A DNA stretch of 64,000 nucleotides from Elephas maximus indicus (GCF_024166365.1 NC_064825.1:105104480-105168479), one strand, 5' to 3'; counted from the first letter of the stretch, positions 11,646 through 23,218 are shown. Notes: generated by a model from the sequence alone, not told the origin. Translations and numbers: made by a program.

Positions 11646-12199
11646 ACATACAATTAAAAAAAAAAAAAAAACAGTTTTAAAAAAGCAGACCATAAGTACC
11701 AGCACCAAAGAAGTATACATATAATGAAAATTTCACAGGATGTGAAGAGAGAATATTTGAGCTCAAGGCTGACTTATTTGTTCTATGACCTAATTATTTA
11801 AATATTACAAACCCGCCCATTTTTCTATCTGTAAAATAATAACACTAACTAAATTTCAGTTTTATAGGGTCATTTTGACCACCAAAGGACATTTTAAAAT
11901 TTCACATAGGTTTAAATGCAATTAATTTTTATTACTGTCAACTTTTACTCAACAGAACAAGAAGCCCATATAATTTTAAACATTGGTATATTGACAGTGT
12001 ATTTAGAGAGTATTAGCAAGTATTTTCTTTCTAAACTGTATTCTGCACTGTCCTAGATACCAGTAGGCAATACAGGTTCTGAGTGCCAACAGCTTACACA
12101 TGCAGGTCTGTTATACAACTCTGCAATTAGAGAAGAGAATTTTCAATTTGTAATTGATATAAATGCTGCCTTTTATTCTGATACCATCTGAAATGGTTG

Positions 12200-12335
12200 A
12201 AAGAGCATGGGATTTGGAATTCAAACAATTAAAACAATCCAAATAGCTCTGACTCAGACTTTGGGCTGATCATTTAACCTCTTTTAACTTTATTCCTCTT
12301 CATTTGGAAAATCAGAATAATTGTTGCAAAGCGTG
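12200..12335 (+). mobile_element. MIR SINE
   Basis: gggatttggaattcaaac ... gactcagactttgggctgat catttaacctc, the MIR sense core. The mirrored copy is at about 52.24-52.36 kb. Confidence 0.6.
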
Positions 12336-12336
12336 G

Positions 12337-12985
12337 TGTGATGGATGACTTTCGTGATGACTTTATAGCCATGGTCTTGTAATCCCCACCCAAGTGATTG
12401 GGTGAGATTGAGTGGTAGGGTAATTATGGCCCACCAAAGGGATTGGTCACTTTTGTCATCCTGCTGGACTTAAAATCAGCCAGCACAGAGGGGGAAAAGA
12501 GAAGATCCCACCACTGCCAAGGAAGAACAGCCAGGAGCCAGCACGCCCTTTGGACACGGGTTCCATGTGCTGAGAAGCTCCTGGAAGCAGGAGACCAACA
12601 GACAGAGTGAGCTGTAACCCTGAAGATGGTAAGAAGCAGTGGCAGAAAAGACCCAGTAGGAGACACCCAGCAACAGGAGACACCCAGCAGCAGGCAACTG
12701 CCTGGTGGGCTTCCAGGCTGATGGAGAAAGTTGAGTGTCTTTGGGCATATGTCTAGGACCAGGGAGAGGTGTGCCTTTCAGCACAGCTGGAAAGAGGCTG
12801 TTCTTATGGAAGAACTGTATCTTGAATGTTCTTGGGCCTGAATTGTAACTGTTATTTCCCTAATAAACGCCATAATAGTGAGTTTTGTCTGTGAGTTCTG
12901 TGTGGCTATTGCAATGAATTATTGAACCCAGCAGAGAAGTAGAGACTGCCATAGGAAGGGCAGCTTGTGTCAGAATCAGTAAAGA
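12337..12985 (+). mobile_element. LTR-like repeat, family uncertain
   Basis: A roughly 650-base repeat starting near tgtgatggatgac. It holds an aataaa-like signal (ccctaataaacgccataata) and ends near a gtgtca. Its mirrored copy is at about 51.60-52.23 kb. The layout (TG start, A/T-rich poly(A) signal about 140 bases from the end, CA end) suggests a solo LTR, but I cannot name the family. Old: it predates the arm duplication. The short overlapping ORFs in it look spurious. Confidence 0.45.
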
Positions 12986-13134
12986 TGGTGGAGAGAGGAG
13001 GCATGTCTGACTTCCGCAAGGAATCAGGCTTGGGTTGCTAATTTTGATTCTTCTTCCTCCTTGTGAAGACAGAGGAGGTCAGACACCACCTCCATGCCAT
13101 TCTTGCACAAAAGTTCTATGGAAGTTAAATGATA

Positions 13135-13205
13135 TATGTGAGAAAGAGCTATATATATATATGCACACACACAAACATATACATTTTTACACATATATGT
13201 ATGTA
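13135..13205. repeat. AT/AC dinucleotide-rich microsatellite
   Basis: Alternating tatatat, cacacacaca and acatata runs just downstream of the OR gene. The mirrored copy is at about 51.39-51.46 kb. Confidence 0.75.
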
Positions 13206-13257
13206 ACATAAAACAAAAATGTAAAGATTATGATAGAAATAAAAACTTCATATTGGG

Positions 13258-14190
13258 TCATTTATGGTCTGAAATTACATTTCTTTTCAATAACATTTTG
13301 ATGGCATTTTTTACTTCTGCATTCCTTACTGTGTAGATAATGGGATTTAACATGGGAGTGACAAGAGTATAGAATACAGCTATGGCTTTATCCATGGAGA
13401 AGGTGGCTACTGGTCGCATATACATAAAAATACAGGGCACAAAGAACAAGACAACAACAGTGATGTGGGAACCACAGGTAGAGAGGGCCTTTTTCCTCCC
13501 TGCAGAGCTCTGAGTCCTCAGGTGATATAGGATGGCAACATAGGATATCGACAACATTACAAAGGTTATTCCACAGATTACCCCACCATTGGCAGCAATC
13601 AAGAGACCAACAAGGAAAGTGTCTGTGCAGGCAAGTTGTATCAGGGGGAAGATGTCACACATGAAGTGATCGATAATGTTGGGGCCACAGAATGGGAGCC
13701 AGAAAGTGACAAGAATCTGTCCAATAGAATGGAAAAAACCCACTGTCCAAGACACACCCACCAAAAGGCAGCATACATGGTGGTTGATGGTGGTCACATA
13801 GTGCAGAGGTCTATAGATGGCCACATAACGGTCATAGGCCATGACCACAAGGAGGGCAACCTCAGAACCACCTAAGAAATGTTCAATAAAGATCTGTGTC
13901 ACGCAGCCATTGAAGGAGATGGTTTTTGTCTCAGAGAGCAAGTCAGCTAGCATTTTGGGGATTATGGAAGAGGAATAGCAGGCATCTATCAAAGATAAGA
14001 GGGCCAGGAAAAAATACATTGGAGATTTCAATGTCTGACTGTAGATTATGGTGACCACAATGAGCAGGTTTCCTGTAACAGTGACAATGTAGGTGATAAA
14101 CAACACAACAACTAGAATTCTCTGCATCTGAGGATTCTGTGTAAGTCCTATTAGAATTAAATCAGTCACATTCATCCTGTTTTCTTTCAT
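13258..14190 (-). CDS. Olfactory receptor, family 4 (OR4C-like), intact
   Basis: A class II odorant receptor: a seven-transmembrane G-protein-coupled receptor that would signal through Golf in olfactory cilia. From the ATG at 14190 it is 310 residues, the normal OR length. It has an N-glycosylation site NVT at residue 7, GN in TM1 (40-41), PMYFFL (57-62), and the TM3 cysteine C96. [10 protein letters not shown] is at 117-126, and the second-loop cysteines are C168, C178 and C188. KALSTCGSH is at 234-242 and PMLNPIIYT at 279-287. The usual DRYVAIC reads DRYVAIY here. The upstream open frame extends through a GTG but has no earlier ATG; an alternative start is M6 (14175). A probable 3' splice site (tgtctttacag, exon from 14227) lies just upstream, as expected for an OR with noncoding 5' exons. 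Its mirror-image sister is the pseudogene at 50402-51340. Confidence 0.93.
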   Translation of the reverse strand: MKENRMNVTDLILIGLTQNPQMQRILVVVLFITYIVTVTGNLLIVVTIIYSQTLKSPMYFFLALLSLIDACYSSSIIPKMLADLLSETKTISFNGCVTQIFIEHFLGGSEVALLVVMAYDRYVAIYRPLHYVTTINHHVCCLLVGVSWTVGFFHSIGQILVTFWLPFCGPNIIDHFMCDIFPLIQLACTDTFLVGLLIAANGGVICGITFVMLSISYVAILYHLRTQSSAGRKKALSTCGSHITVVVLFFVPCIFMYMRPVATFSMDKAIAVFYTLVTPMLNPIIYTVRNAEVKNAIKMLLKRNVISDHK

Positions 14191-14227
14191 TTCAGTGCCG
14201 ATGATGGACACAGAAATTGGGATTATC

Positions 14228-14240
14228 CTGTAAAGACAGC
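14228..14240 (-). promoter_or_regulatory. Probable 3' splice site of the OR 5' UTR intron
   Basis: Read on the minus strand: pyrimidine-rich tgtctttacag followed by gataatccc, 37 bases before the ATG. It is preserved identically in the sister copy at 50360-50370, which supports function at least before the duplication. Confidence 0.55.
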
Positions 14241-14556
14241 ATTATTAAAGCAGGGTGATGAGATTTTGGGTTTGCAAATAAGAACAAAGCATTTTAATAA
14301 TATAAACTCTTTTCCTTATGGTATACAAGAAGAGAAAAAAACAAGCAATTTCTATTTTACAAAAAGATTAGAACCATTGAAGCTGTCTAATCCAGCTTTT
14401 TCTGTTGGTGCTGGAATGCCATCTACAACATATTCTGACAAGTGGCCACTGGACATTTGCCGGAGGATATCCAGGCAGAGGGAGCTCATCACATAATAAA
14501 CTTAACTCCTTCCTGGCCACCAAGAAATATTATGGAACTCATCTATGTGTGGGTGT

Positions 14557-14755
14557 GGAGCCCTGGTGCCACAACAGTTAAAGCACTCTGCTACTAACCA
14601 AAAGATTGGCAGTTCAAACCTATGAGTCACTCTGTGGGAGAAAAGACCTGGCCATCTGCTCTCATAAAGATTTCAGCCTAGGAAACCCTATGGGGCAGTT
14701 CTACTGTGTCATATAGGGTCACTATGAGTAAAAATCAACTGCACAGCACACAACA
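14557..14755 (+). mobile_element. AfroSINE, long form
   Basis: ggagccctggtgccacaaca head, with the extra middle segment (ctctcataaagatttcagcc) of the longer AfroSINE subfamily, then cctatggggcagttctactg. The mirrored copy is at 49832-50030. Confidence 0.88.
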
Positions 14756-14769
14756 AAAACAACAGCACA

Positions 14770-14826
14770 TACACATAGAAACACACACACATATAAGTAT
14801 ATATATATGTATATATATATACCTGT
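14770..14826. repeat. AC/AT microsatellite
   Basis: An acacacaca run followed by tatatatatgtatatatata. The mirrored tract at 49762-49830 differs in composition, as expected of slippage. Confidence 0.8.
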
Positions 14827-14830
14827 ATAT

Positions 14831-14877
14831 GAGGGGCCCTGGTGAGGCAGTGGTTAAGAGCTATGGCGTCTAACCAA
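14831..14877 (+). mobile_element. AfroSINE 5' head fragment
   Basis: Only the tRNA-like head remains (ggggccctggtgaggcagtg gttaagagc). The matching remnant in the right arm is at 49719-49748. Confidence 0.7.
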
Positions 14878-14879
14878 CT

Positions 14880-16530
14880 CTTAGTTCTTGTTTTACACAC
14901 TGTTGATATACAGATTAAGACCAAATCACCTCACTCTTCCATTCAAAAACCCTTTAATTAAGCCACAGAGAAGGAAAGCTGTATCTGCCTTCTTCACCTC
15001 TTTTATCCCCAGAACTACTTTAATGTTTGACCCAGAGTGGAGGTCAATAAACATTAAGTGTACAAATAAGTTGGAAGACAATTTACTTATTTCTCCTGTG
15101 TTCTCTCTTTTCCAAAATAGGAGTGCTCACCATCTTATGAAGAAAAACAATTTAATAAAGTGTTGGAAAGTGAGCAAGATATACTCCTTTCAGCCCTTCA
15201 GATATATTCTCACTCTTCTCCTCCATGGCAGGCTTCCACGGTGTTCCTCAACCAGGCCTCCTTCTTCTCTGGTCAAGAGGAAGTACTAGATGAATGTTAG
15301 AGGACAGGGTGGGAAGAAAAGAATGTCAGGGTTTATTCTTCTGGGCCCCTCCCATGGTTTATCAGTAACAGGGTATCTTAAACTAGAGTCACAGTACTTG
15401 TTGGGTAGGCATCTCCTACTCTCATATTTCCTTTTGTAATCATTTATTCCACTCATTCCCTTAGCATAATTGTGGTTATGGTTTCCTACTGGTAGCTAGG
15501 CCTGGAATGCTTTATCATCATCCCTAATTAATTCCCCTTAAACTTTTTCATACCTCGATAAAGAATCTTCTTTAAATTTTTTTAATCTGCCATTTTGAGT
15601 ATGCTGTTTCTTGTGAAGACTCCAATGGATATAGAAAGTTTGCACTTTTCCTTTGTAAATAATAGAAATAAATGGAAAAATATTTTTCCCTTTATGTAAT
15701 TTTATGTTATTTAAAAATAATCTCTACTTCTTTTGATGTATAGCTGCTAAAGAAATTTAACTTCTGTGAGGAAAAAACTTTGAAAGACTTTGAAATATAA
15801 AAAGATTACTGGCGATCTTCAATGAAAGCTATGTGTTATCTATAGCACTCCCCTTGGGGCTACAAGATTCTGTGAGGCTTATGCCTTTTACTGTCTTTGA
15901 GCTATTTTATAACTCTTTGAGTTATAGAAAACTGATAACACAAATAATTTCTGTCCATAAAACTGAAAATGTTGTCTGATGGAGGTTCAAATGATTTCCC
16001 TCAATCATTGTGGACAAAGTCAGTTTTGCATCTATTTGTAAATTCATTACACATCCCTGATTGAACAAATGTACTACGCTGGATTCTCCTTTAAATGGAT
16101 TACAACATATTCCTGGTTCATTCATTAATTAATGTGTTAAATAAAAGCTTTGCCATGTGTTTATTTTAAATTTCTATGAGAGCCATGATGTTATCTTTTT
16201 TGGGAATGTATTTGTCTTTGTATATTAGAATTACTTAGAAAGTAAGCTGAAAAACTCACAAAAATCCAGATTCTCTTTCTCTGTGTGTTTTTGCATCCTG
16301 AGTTTTTCTGTTTTATTTTATTTTGGAGGGGTAGTTTTAATCACTTATAAAATCTCCTTTTGAGATTTTGAAGTCAAACAGAAACAAGATATAATCTTAA
16401 GGAACTTTTGACCAGTCTGCCAAACTCCACATCCACACAAAATTAGACAAAATGAATATTCTTATTAATGAAAATAAAACCTGTAGAGTCTGGGGAGAAG
16501 GATTACCTAATGAAATATAGCTTTAAGCTC
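14880..16530. other. Left-arm noncoding sequence
   Basis: No gene or recognisable repeat seen. It is A/T-rich and matches 48.28-49.70 kb inverted, including a block around 15300-15480 and 15920-16130. The short ORFs here (for example 14888-15289) are not conserved as open frames in the mirrored copy. Confidence 0.6.
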
Positions 16531-16534
16531 CATT

Positions 16535-17345
16535 TAATAAGTAATTTACTAAATATTTATGAATCATCTACTATGTGCCCAACACTCTAGAAAGTTGAAA
16601 GATAGCAGTGAACAAACAGGTAAAGTCTCTACACTCTGTAGTGTACATTCTAGTAGGGGGAGACAGAAAATAAGCAAATAAAATAGAAAGTAGATAGTAT
16701 TTCAGATCATAATATCTGCTATGGGGAAAATTAAGTAGGGTAATGCATATATGGAATCTGGGGGTGGGGTGTTATTTTCTATAAGGTAGTCACAGAAGGC
16801 TTCATTGAGAAGGGAACGTGAACTAGACTAGAAAGAAGTGAAGAAGAATGCGAGGAGATATATAAGGAAAGAACATTCCAGACAAAAAAAAATCAGTAAG
16901 TGAAAACACTCTGAGGAGGGAAAGTGGTTGGCATCATTGTCTAAAGGAGGTCAGTGTGGCTGGAGTGGAATGAACAAGGATTGATAAGTGGCAGTTTTTA
17001 TAGGGCTTTGTAGATCATTTTAAGGGGTATGAATTTATTCTAAGTGAAAAACAAAGTCATTGAAAGGTTTTGCACAGCAAAATGGCATGGTCTGACTGAA
17101 TCTTAGAATTGATTGTTCTGGCTACTGTGTGGGGAATAGACTATAGAGGGGCAATAGTAGAAGCAGGGAGATGGTTAGTTAGGAGAATATTGTAACCATT
17201 CCGCAGAAACGTGATGGTGATTTGCATCAGGATGGGCTTAGTGGAGGTAGATGTATGATGAAGGTAGCTGCAGTAGTATCTGCTGATGGACTTGATGTGG
17301 GGTGTCAGAAAGGAAGAAGAATAAAAATTATTCCAAAGTTTTGGA
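16535..17345 (-). mobile_element. LINE-2 (L2) 3' fragment
   Basis: Antisense L2 pattern on the plus strand: ctactatgtgcccaacactc, acattctagtagggggagac, ggtcagtgtggctggagtgg, ggcaatagtagaagcaggga. The element's 3' end is at the left. The mirrored copy is at 46845-47655; the third copy retains only its first part (about 10.13-10.32 kb). Ancient and noncoding. Confidence 0.7.
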
Positions 17346-17559
17346 CTTCACTCCACGAAAGACATTGTCGCCCTTTATTGAGAACCTCACGTACAGATGC
17401 CGTGATTAACACAGCTAATTTTTGCTTGGGTGCCTTTGAAATGCCAGGCATATTTAATCCTTATATCAATATTGAGTCATACACTATTATTATCCTTATT
17501 TAGTAGATGAAATAACTAAGATACGAAGAGGGTAAGGAAGTTTTCTGATGTTAGTCAGT

Positions 17560-17750
17560 GGTTTGTAACCCTAGTCTCACAGTGAAATAAAGAGCTAACA
17601 AAGGTAATTCTATAAAATGTGTTTAACGCCTGAACTTCTCAACTATTTTCTGTCAAATGTGGACAATTAGCTTGAAGCATGGCTGTGAGAGTGACAAGGC
17701 TACTAGCTCTGCAATTGGCCCAAAGTAGGTGCACAAACAATATCAACTAC
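17560..17750 (+). mobile_element. MIR SINE
   Basis: Inverted counterpart of the MIR at 9735-9930: agtctcacagtgaaataaag ... ctattttctgtcaaatgtgg. Confidence 0.6.
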
Positions 17751-18469
17751 TTTTATTGAAATTTTTATGAGTAAGTTTTGTTTATTGCCTGTGAAAGTCC
17801 ATAACATATAACTGTGACTATTAAATTTACAGTGTACTTTCTATGAGGCTGTATCTGTGCCACACCAAAACAAGTACTTATAAAAACAGATGAGGACACA
17901 TTTTTCTCTCATTCATCTGCAAGGTTTTTAACCAAGAGCATGAGTCTTTTTATTATTATTATTTATCAAAGTGATTATAAGATATTGCACATACACATGC
18001 ACACACGCATACACCCACACAGGCACATCACCACCCCCACCACCAGAATTAGGGGTTAATTTTGGCATTGAGTCGGTAGAGGCAAATTCGCCATATGGTT
18101 AGCGTTTTAATGTCAATGTCAAATCTAATTTTCTGACACCTATATATAGATTTACTTACAAGGGTTCTCACTCACTGATGTCCTCCCTCCCCTTCAATCC
18201 CACTGTTTTCTACCTTATTGCTCAGCATTGCCCACCCCCAAAAGATCTCTACTGTTCATTGCTCTCCGTTCCCTTTTCATATCTCTGTCTTATCCCTACC
18301 TCCATTTTTGTGATCTCAGCGTGAGTCCTGAGAAAACGAAGAACTAAAGAAATTAAGCCTACTTTCCCCATAGGAGATATGAAAATGTTTCATAAATTAT
18401 AAAGTTCTATGTAAAGGTTAAACATTATTATTATATGCAATGATCAAAAACTAATATTAATTGATTACT

Positions 18470-18720
18470 TCTTATACTCTTATATGCTAGACACTGTGCA
18501 AAGCACTTCACATAAATTACCTCATTTAATATTTTTTTAAAAGGACTGTAAAATTTTTTTTTTTTTTATATACAGTAGGAAGGTTATTCCTTCTATTTTA
18601 CATATAGGAAAATTGAGAAAAAGAGGGAGTTAGCCTTTTACCTCAGGACATACAGTTAGTGAGGAGCAGGTCAGAAGATCTAATTCAAGTATCTGGCCTC
18701 AAGTCTTGCTCTTGACCTTG
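18470..18720 (-). mobile_element. MIR SINE
   Basis: agacactgtgcaaagcactt ... ctattttacatataggaaaa ttgag, the antisense MIR core. Mirrored in both other copies. Confidence 0.65.
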
Positions 18721-18948
18721 ACCCCGTGTTATCTGCCATTTAAAACCTTACCTACATAGTTAGCATGATCCTTCTTTAATATTCATCTATCAACAAAAGC
18801 TTTAAGAAGACTCTCACCCTAACTCATGGAGGCATAAAACTGGATTCAAAAAACACTTACGGATTTGAACTATGCCAGTCTCTGTACTTCCCCTGAGAAT
18901 TTCCCAACTTCCCTCTCAGGAGAATTTAGAACTACTTATACACTTATT

Positions 18949-19100
18949 TGGGGACGTGGTAGTATAGTGGTTAAGAGCTACAGCTATTAACAAAAAGGTT
19001 GGCAATTCAAATACACCAGGCACTTCTTGGAAAGCCTTTGGAGCAGATCTACTCTGTCCTGTAGGGTCTTTATGAGTCAACATCAGCTCGAAGGCAATGG
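18949..19100 (+). mobile_element. AfroSINE
   Basis: gtagtatagtggttaagagc head, gtcctgtagggtctttatga arm, and a ggcaatgg end. Same insertion as 916-1069 and 45116-45256. Confidence 0.85.
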
Positions 19101-19204
19101 ATAAATACTTTTTTTGTTTTGTTTTGTTTTATGTCAGTTAATAACACATTGCTACCCCATCCAAATATTATTTCTATCCCACCTTAAATTTGTTATTTAA
19201 AGTT

Positions 19205-19258
19205 GGTCCCTGGGAGTCGGAATCGACTCAACGGCACTGGGTTTGGTTTTTTTGGTTT
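19205..19258 (+). mobile_element. AfroSINE 3' tail, left arm only
   Basis: A short, well-preserved 3' end (gagtcggaatcgactcaacg gcactgggtttggtttt) inserted next to an older SINE. The mirrored site near 45025 lacks it, so it arrived or was copied after the duplication. Confidence 0.75.
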
Positions 19259-19462
19259 AGGGCCCTGGCTGGTACAAATAGTTTTCATTAGACTACTAAC
19301 CTAAAGGTTGGTGGCTTGAACCCACCCAACAGCTCCATGGAATATAGGCCTAGTGACCTCCTTCTGTAAGGACTACAGCCAAGAAACCCCTATGCAGCAG
19401 TTCTACTCTGCAACTCATGGGGTCACCATGAGGTGGAATCAAGACGATGGCAACAGGTTTGA
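19259..19462 (+). mobile_element. AfroSINE, long form
   Basis: gggccctggctggtacaaat head, gtaaggactacagccaagaa middle, gcaactcatggggtcaccat arm. Mirrored at 44820-45022. Confidence 0.85.
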
Positions 19463-19799
19463 TTTTGATTTTTTTGCACTTAGTATTTGGAAGTCATTTT
19501 CACATTTAAGCTCAAATAACCCCAGAGTATACTTTTCCTAATTCATAGATGGGAAATCTAAGGCTCAGAATGTCTCATCTCACTTGCCCAGTGTGGTATA
19601 ACTGCTAAGCAGTAGAACTAAAAGCCAGCTTATTGTGTTTGGATTCCATTTTGTTCTCTAATTTAAGAGTTCTCCAAAATAAGAAGTCTCTGAAAAAAGT
19701 TGGACCATGTTTCCTATTGAGCAGAGTAATAACCTATTCATATTACATTACAATGAAATTTTTCTGAGAATTTAAGCACACTGAGGCCAGAATATGACC

Positions 19800-19935
19800 T
19801 ATAAATAAATAAGTAGATAGATGATAGATAGATGGGTGGATGGATGGACAGATGGATGGACGGATGGATGGACGGATGGATGGACGGATGGATGGGCTGG
19901 TTGATGGGTTGGTCAGTTGGTAGGTAGGTAGACAG
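19800..19935. repeat. GGAT/GGAC tetranucleotide microsatellite
   Basis: Interrupted gatggatggacggatggatg repeats with flanking gata and gtag tracts. The mirrored array at 44315-44468 has a different internal pattern (ccat/ccta). It creates a spurious open frame of repeated Pro-Ser-Ile-Arg. Confidence 0.9.
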
Positions 19936-20162
19936 ATTCTTTTCATTTTGAAAATGAGGAAACTGAGATTAAGAGAAGAAAAAGACATTAACAAAATTGC
20001 ACATTTAGATGGTGGTAGATTAAGGATAAGAACTCAGGTTTCCTGAGTCTCAGCCTGTTTATCTTTTCCCTACGTGGGATAGCTGATAGTCTCACTTTTT
20101 ACAGAGTAATTCAAACAAAAGTTACTGTTTGCCTAATTGATCTATGTAGTTGCATCAATTAC

Positions 20163-20641
20163 TGTAATGGATTGAATTGTGTCCTCCCAAAATATGTGTC
20201 AACTTGGCTAAGCCATGATTTCCAGTCTTGTGTGATTGTCCACCATTTTGTAATCTGATGTGAATTTCCTATGTGTTGTGATGTTAATGAGTTGGGATTA
20301 GTGGCAGTTGTGCTAATGAGGCAGGACTCAAATACAAGATTAAGCTTTTCTTAAGTCAATCTCTTTTAAGATATAAAAGAAAGAAGGGGACAGAGAGACA
20401 GAGGGACCTCATACCACCAAGAAAGTAGTGCCAGGAGAAGAGCGAGTGTTTGGACCTGGGATCCCTGCTCTGAGTCCAGCAGAAGATTGATGATAAAGAC
20501 CTTTTTACAGAGCTGACAGAGAGAAAGAGCTGACACCTTGATTTGGACTTCTAGCCTAATAAACTGAGAAAATAAACTTCTGTTTGTTAAAGCCATTCGC
20601 CTGTGGTATTTCTGTTATAGCAGCACTAGATAACTAAGACA
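20163..20641 (+). mobile_element. Solo LTR, ERVL-MaLR-like
   Basis: A complete solo LTR with TG...CA ends, flanked by a perfect 5-base target duplication attac (20158-20162 and 20642-20646), the length used by class III ERVL/MaLR elements. The same insertion is present in the right arm at 43562-44084, so it predates the inverted duplication. No internal region. Confidence 0.82.
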
Positions 20642-20646
20642 ATTAC

Positions 20647-22350
20647 CCATGTTGTTTCCCAGAGAGACCTGCCTTTTGGGAAATGAAGATGTTGAGATAT
20701 CATAACCGAATATAGCCTTTGAATTTATTCTATAGGATTTATTGTATAAAGACAAATCACAAAATATAAGGATAAATGATTTGGAATTTTTAAGCTTCCA
20801 TTTTCCACACATATTAAGTCTGTCTCTCCATCTTTTTCCAAGCCAAATAAGTTAAATGGGAATGTGAGAATAATCTCCCCTGTATCTTTCAAGTATGTCT
20901 GGTAACCTACAAACACAAGCTATATATTATAGGAAAGATTGGATAATTCAGAAACCAGAATCAAAATACCAAAGGTATTTAGGGGCAAGATGCATGGAAA
21001 AATCACTACCAGAAGTCCTGGACAGATAACCAAGAATCTGGAAATAACGTGTCTAAATAGGTTGTCAAAATTTCTATGGAACATCACTACTGTGCACCTC
21101 TCATGTTTCCGTTTTTTGAACATAAGTGTGTACAGAAGTTATCCCACACCTGTCAGAGCATTGTGCACTGAGGTGGGGGGAGCACAGATAATGTATGAAT
21201 AGTTCATAGGTCTTCAGACTGAATAGTACTAAAAGAGTTGTGTCCAAGGAACCACACCTCACGAGCCTCATCCCTACTTGGATGCAATTTAGATGAGAAG
21301 ATCCTGAACCTTAAGTCAAAACCTGATACTGTAATTGGATGAGGGTTGAGAGAGGGACCTTGGGAAAGGGGACAGTGATTGTGTTTTGCTTGTGGGGGGG
21401 CATGCTCATTGTTGTGGCCAAAGGGGAGATTTTGGCATATTTCTACCACATTATAGCCTGTTATATATGCTCTTTCAGAACATTGACATTTCCTCCTGAA
21501 GTGGTAGAGTCCATGCCCTTTCTACTTGAAAATGGAAGGAAATTTACGACTCTCTGGACAAATAGAATATGACAGAAGTGATTCTATGCGACTTCCAAGG
21601 TTAGGTAAAAAAACACAATGCATTACTTCCTTGCTCACTCTCTTGACACACATGATTTTAGACCTCTGATTCACCATGTAAAAGTCTCCATGCTTGAAAG
21701 ACCATGCTTGAGAGGCTATGTAGAGAGACCACATAGAAATAGAGGGAGATGTCCAAACAGTGCCAGTTATTTCAGCCATCACAGTTCAAGACTTTCAAGA
21801 CCAGGTACCAGATATATGATAAAGAAAACTGTTAGATGACCTCATCCCCAATCACCTCTGATTTTAGCCTCATGAGAAACCATGAACCGTATTCATGACC
21901 TAGAGAAACCATCTGGAAATAAAGTGATTGTTGTTGTTTTCAGCAACTAAATATTGGAGCAATTTGTTATACAACTATAGTATCTATCTGAAACAATATA
22001 GTAATTAAACACTATAGTATTGGCTCACGGATAGACAAATTGAAGAAAATAGAAATTCAAGAAACAGAACAATGGATCTGTAGATATTTTATATATAAAA
22101 ATGATGACATTTCAGCATAGTAGGAAATGAAATGGGTATTCAGTAAATGGTGCTGGAAAAATCTAGTTATCCTTAACCATATTTCCACTTCAAACACTAC
22201 CTTAAAATTCAAGCTCTATATGGATTAAAGAGGTAAATGTGAAAAAGTAAAGCCTTAAAACTTTTGAAGTAAATTATCTTTTTAAACTCTGAACAGGGAA
22301 GTACTTTCAGAAGTAGTTGCAGTGGATTTTCTTTCCGAATCCACAAATCT
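20647..22350. other. Left-arm noncoding sequence to the inner boundary
   Basis: Matches 41.85-43.56 kb inverted. It contains a repeat-like stretch around 21880-22010 (gctccaatatttagttgctg in reverse, resembling a dispersed mammalian repeat I cannot name). Homology fades near 22350. No gene seen; the several 70-90 residue ORFs on both strands look like chance. Confidence 0.6.
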
Positions 22351-22579
22351 AAAAGTCAGCTCCTCCAACCCCTCCAATGATTATGTAAGGTTTAATTTCG
22401 TGCACTGGATTTATTCGTTATTAAAAGTTCTACAGAAGTTTTTATTTCCTTTGCTGAAGAGTAAATGTGACTACATGATTGGGATTTATTCAATATTTGT
22501 TCAATAAATGGAGGTATTAATATCTCTAACTGCCATAAGAAAATCCAATTATAAATTCAGAAAACGATTAAGGGGGGAA

Positions 22580-22610
22580 AACACACACACACAAACACAC
22601 ACACACTAAT
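22580..22610. repeat. AC dinucleotide microsatellite
   Basis: cacacacacacaaacacaca run with one interruption. Confidence 0.85.
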
Positions 22611-22704
22611 TTTAATGCCTTAGTATGTATGTTATGGGTACACTTACCAAGAGGGAAACATCTAAGGTCAGAGCCTTAAACAAATGATCTTTGTAATACA
22701 GAAT

Positions 22705-22903
22705 TGTTGTTGTTATTGGGTGTCATCAAGTTGATTTTCGAGTCATGGTGACTCACGTGACTGTACCACTGCTCCATTGGATTTTCTTGGCTATAATTTT
22801 TATGAAAGCAGATCCCCAGGTCTTCTCCTGAGAAGCCACTTGGTGGATTCACAACGTCAAATTTCGGTTAGCAGCCAAGCACTTATCCATTGCACCAAAC
22901 TGC
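22705..22903 (-). mobile_element. AfroSINE/RTE-tailed SINE, long form, degenerate
   Basis: Starts with gttgttgttattgggtgtca and gagtcatggtgactc, then a ttttcttggctataattttt middle and a ggttagcagccaagcactta head. The gttgttgtt start is like the RTE 3' end rather than the gttttgg-type AfroSINE end. Confidence 0.75.
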
Positions 22904-23061
22904 TACAGAACAATTATAAACAGAGAGACACCTGTGATTTATCACCTAAGTCAACAAGAATGTATAGTTCATTTTACTGAGAATCAGAAAGGCATTCATT
23001 ACATAAACAAAATAATCTGTTTCAAAAATATTGAATATTTACAGTGTGTTTTAATTACCTA

Positions 23062-23218
23062 ATGCTGCTGGTGACATAGTGGTTAAGAGCTATGACTGCT
23101 AACTAAAAGTTTGGTCATTCGAATTCACCAGGCATTCCTTGGAAACCCTATGGGCAGCTTTACTCTGTCCTATAGGGTGACTACAAGTCAGAATTGACTC
23201 AAAGACAGTGGGTTTGGT
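23062..23218 (+). mobile_element. AfroSINE
   Basis: tgctggtgacatagtggtta head, ctgtcctatagggtgactac arm, gacagtgggtttggt end. Confidence 0.88.

Larger units (their letters stand above)
10731..22350 (-). repeat. Left arm of the ~12 kb inverted duplication
   Basis: The reverse complement of this stretch matches about 41.85-53.89 kb along nearly its whole length. Shared landmarks in mirrored order: sequence around 10780-11290 against 53.30-53.82 kb, two AfroSINEs, MIRs, an LTR-like repeat, the OR4 gene, AfroSINE/dinucleotide repeats, an L2, MIRs, AfroSINEs, a GGAT microsatellite, a solo LTR, and sequence to about 22.32 kb against 41.88 kb. Divergence is substantial (OR proteins about 90% identical by eye), so the duplication is not recent. 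Confidence 0.88.
22351..23060. other. Start of the inter-arm spacer
   Basis: Unique-looking A/T-rich DNA with an AC microsatellite at 22580-22608 and a degenerate AfroSINE at 22705-22903. No gene seen. Confidence 0.6.

Noticed and set aside
12424-12784. Three overlapping minus-strand frames of 75-102 residues
   Set aside because: Lie in an LTR-like repeat; the mirrored copy at 51.6-52.2 kb does not keep the same frames.
19743-19994. Frame rich in [11 protein letters not shown]
   Set aside because: Translation of the GGAT microsatellite, not a protein.
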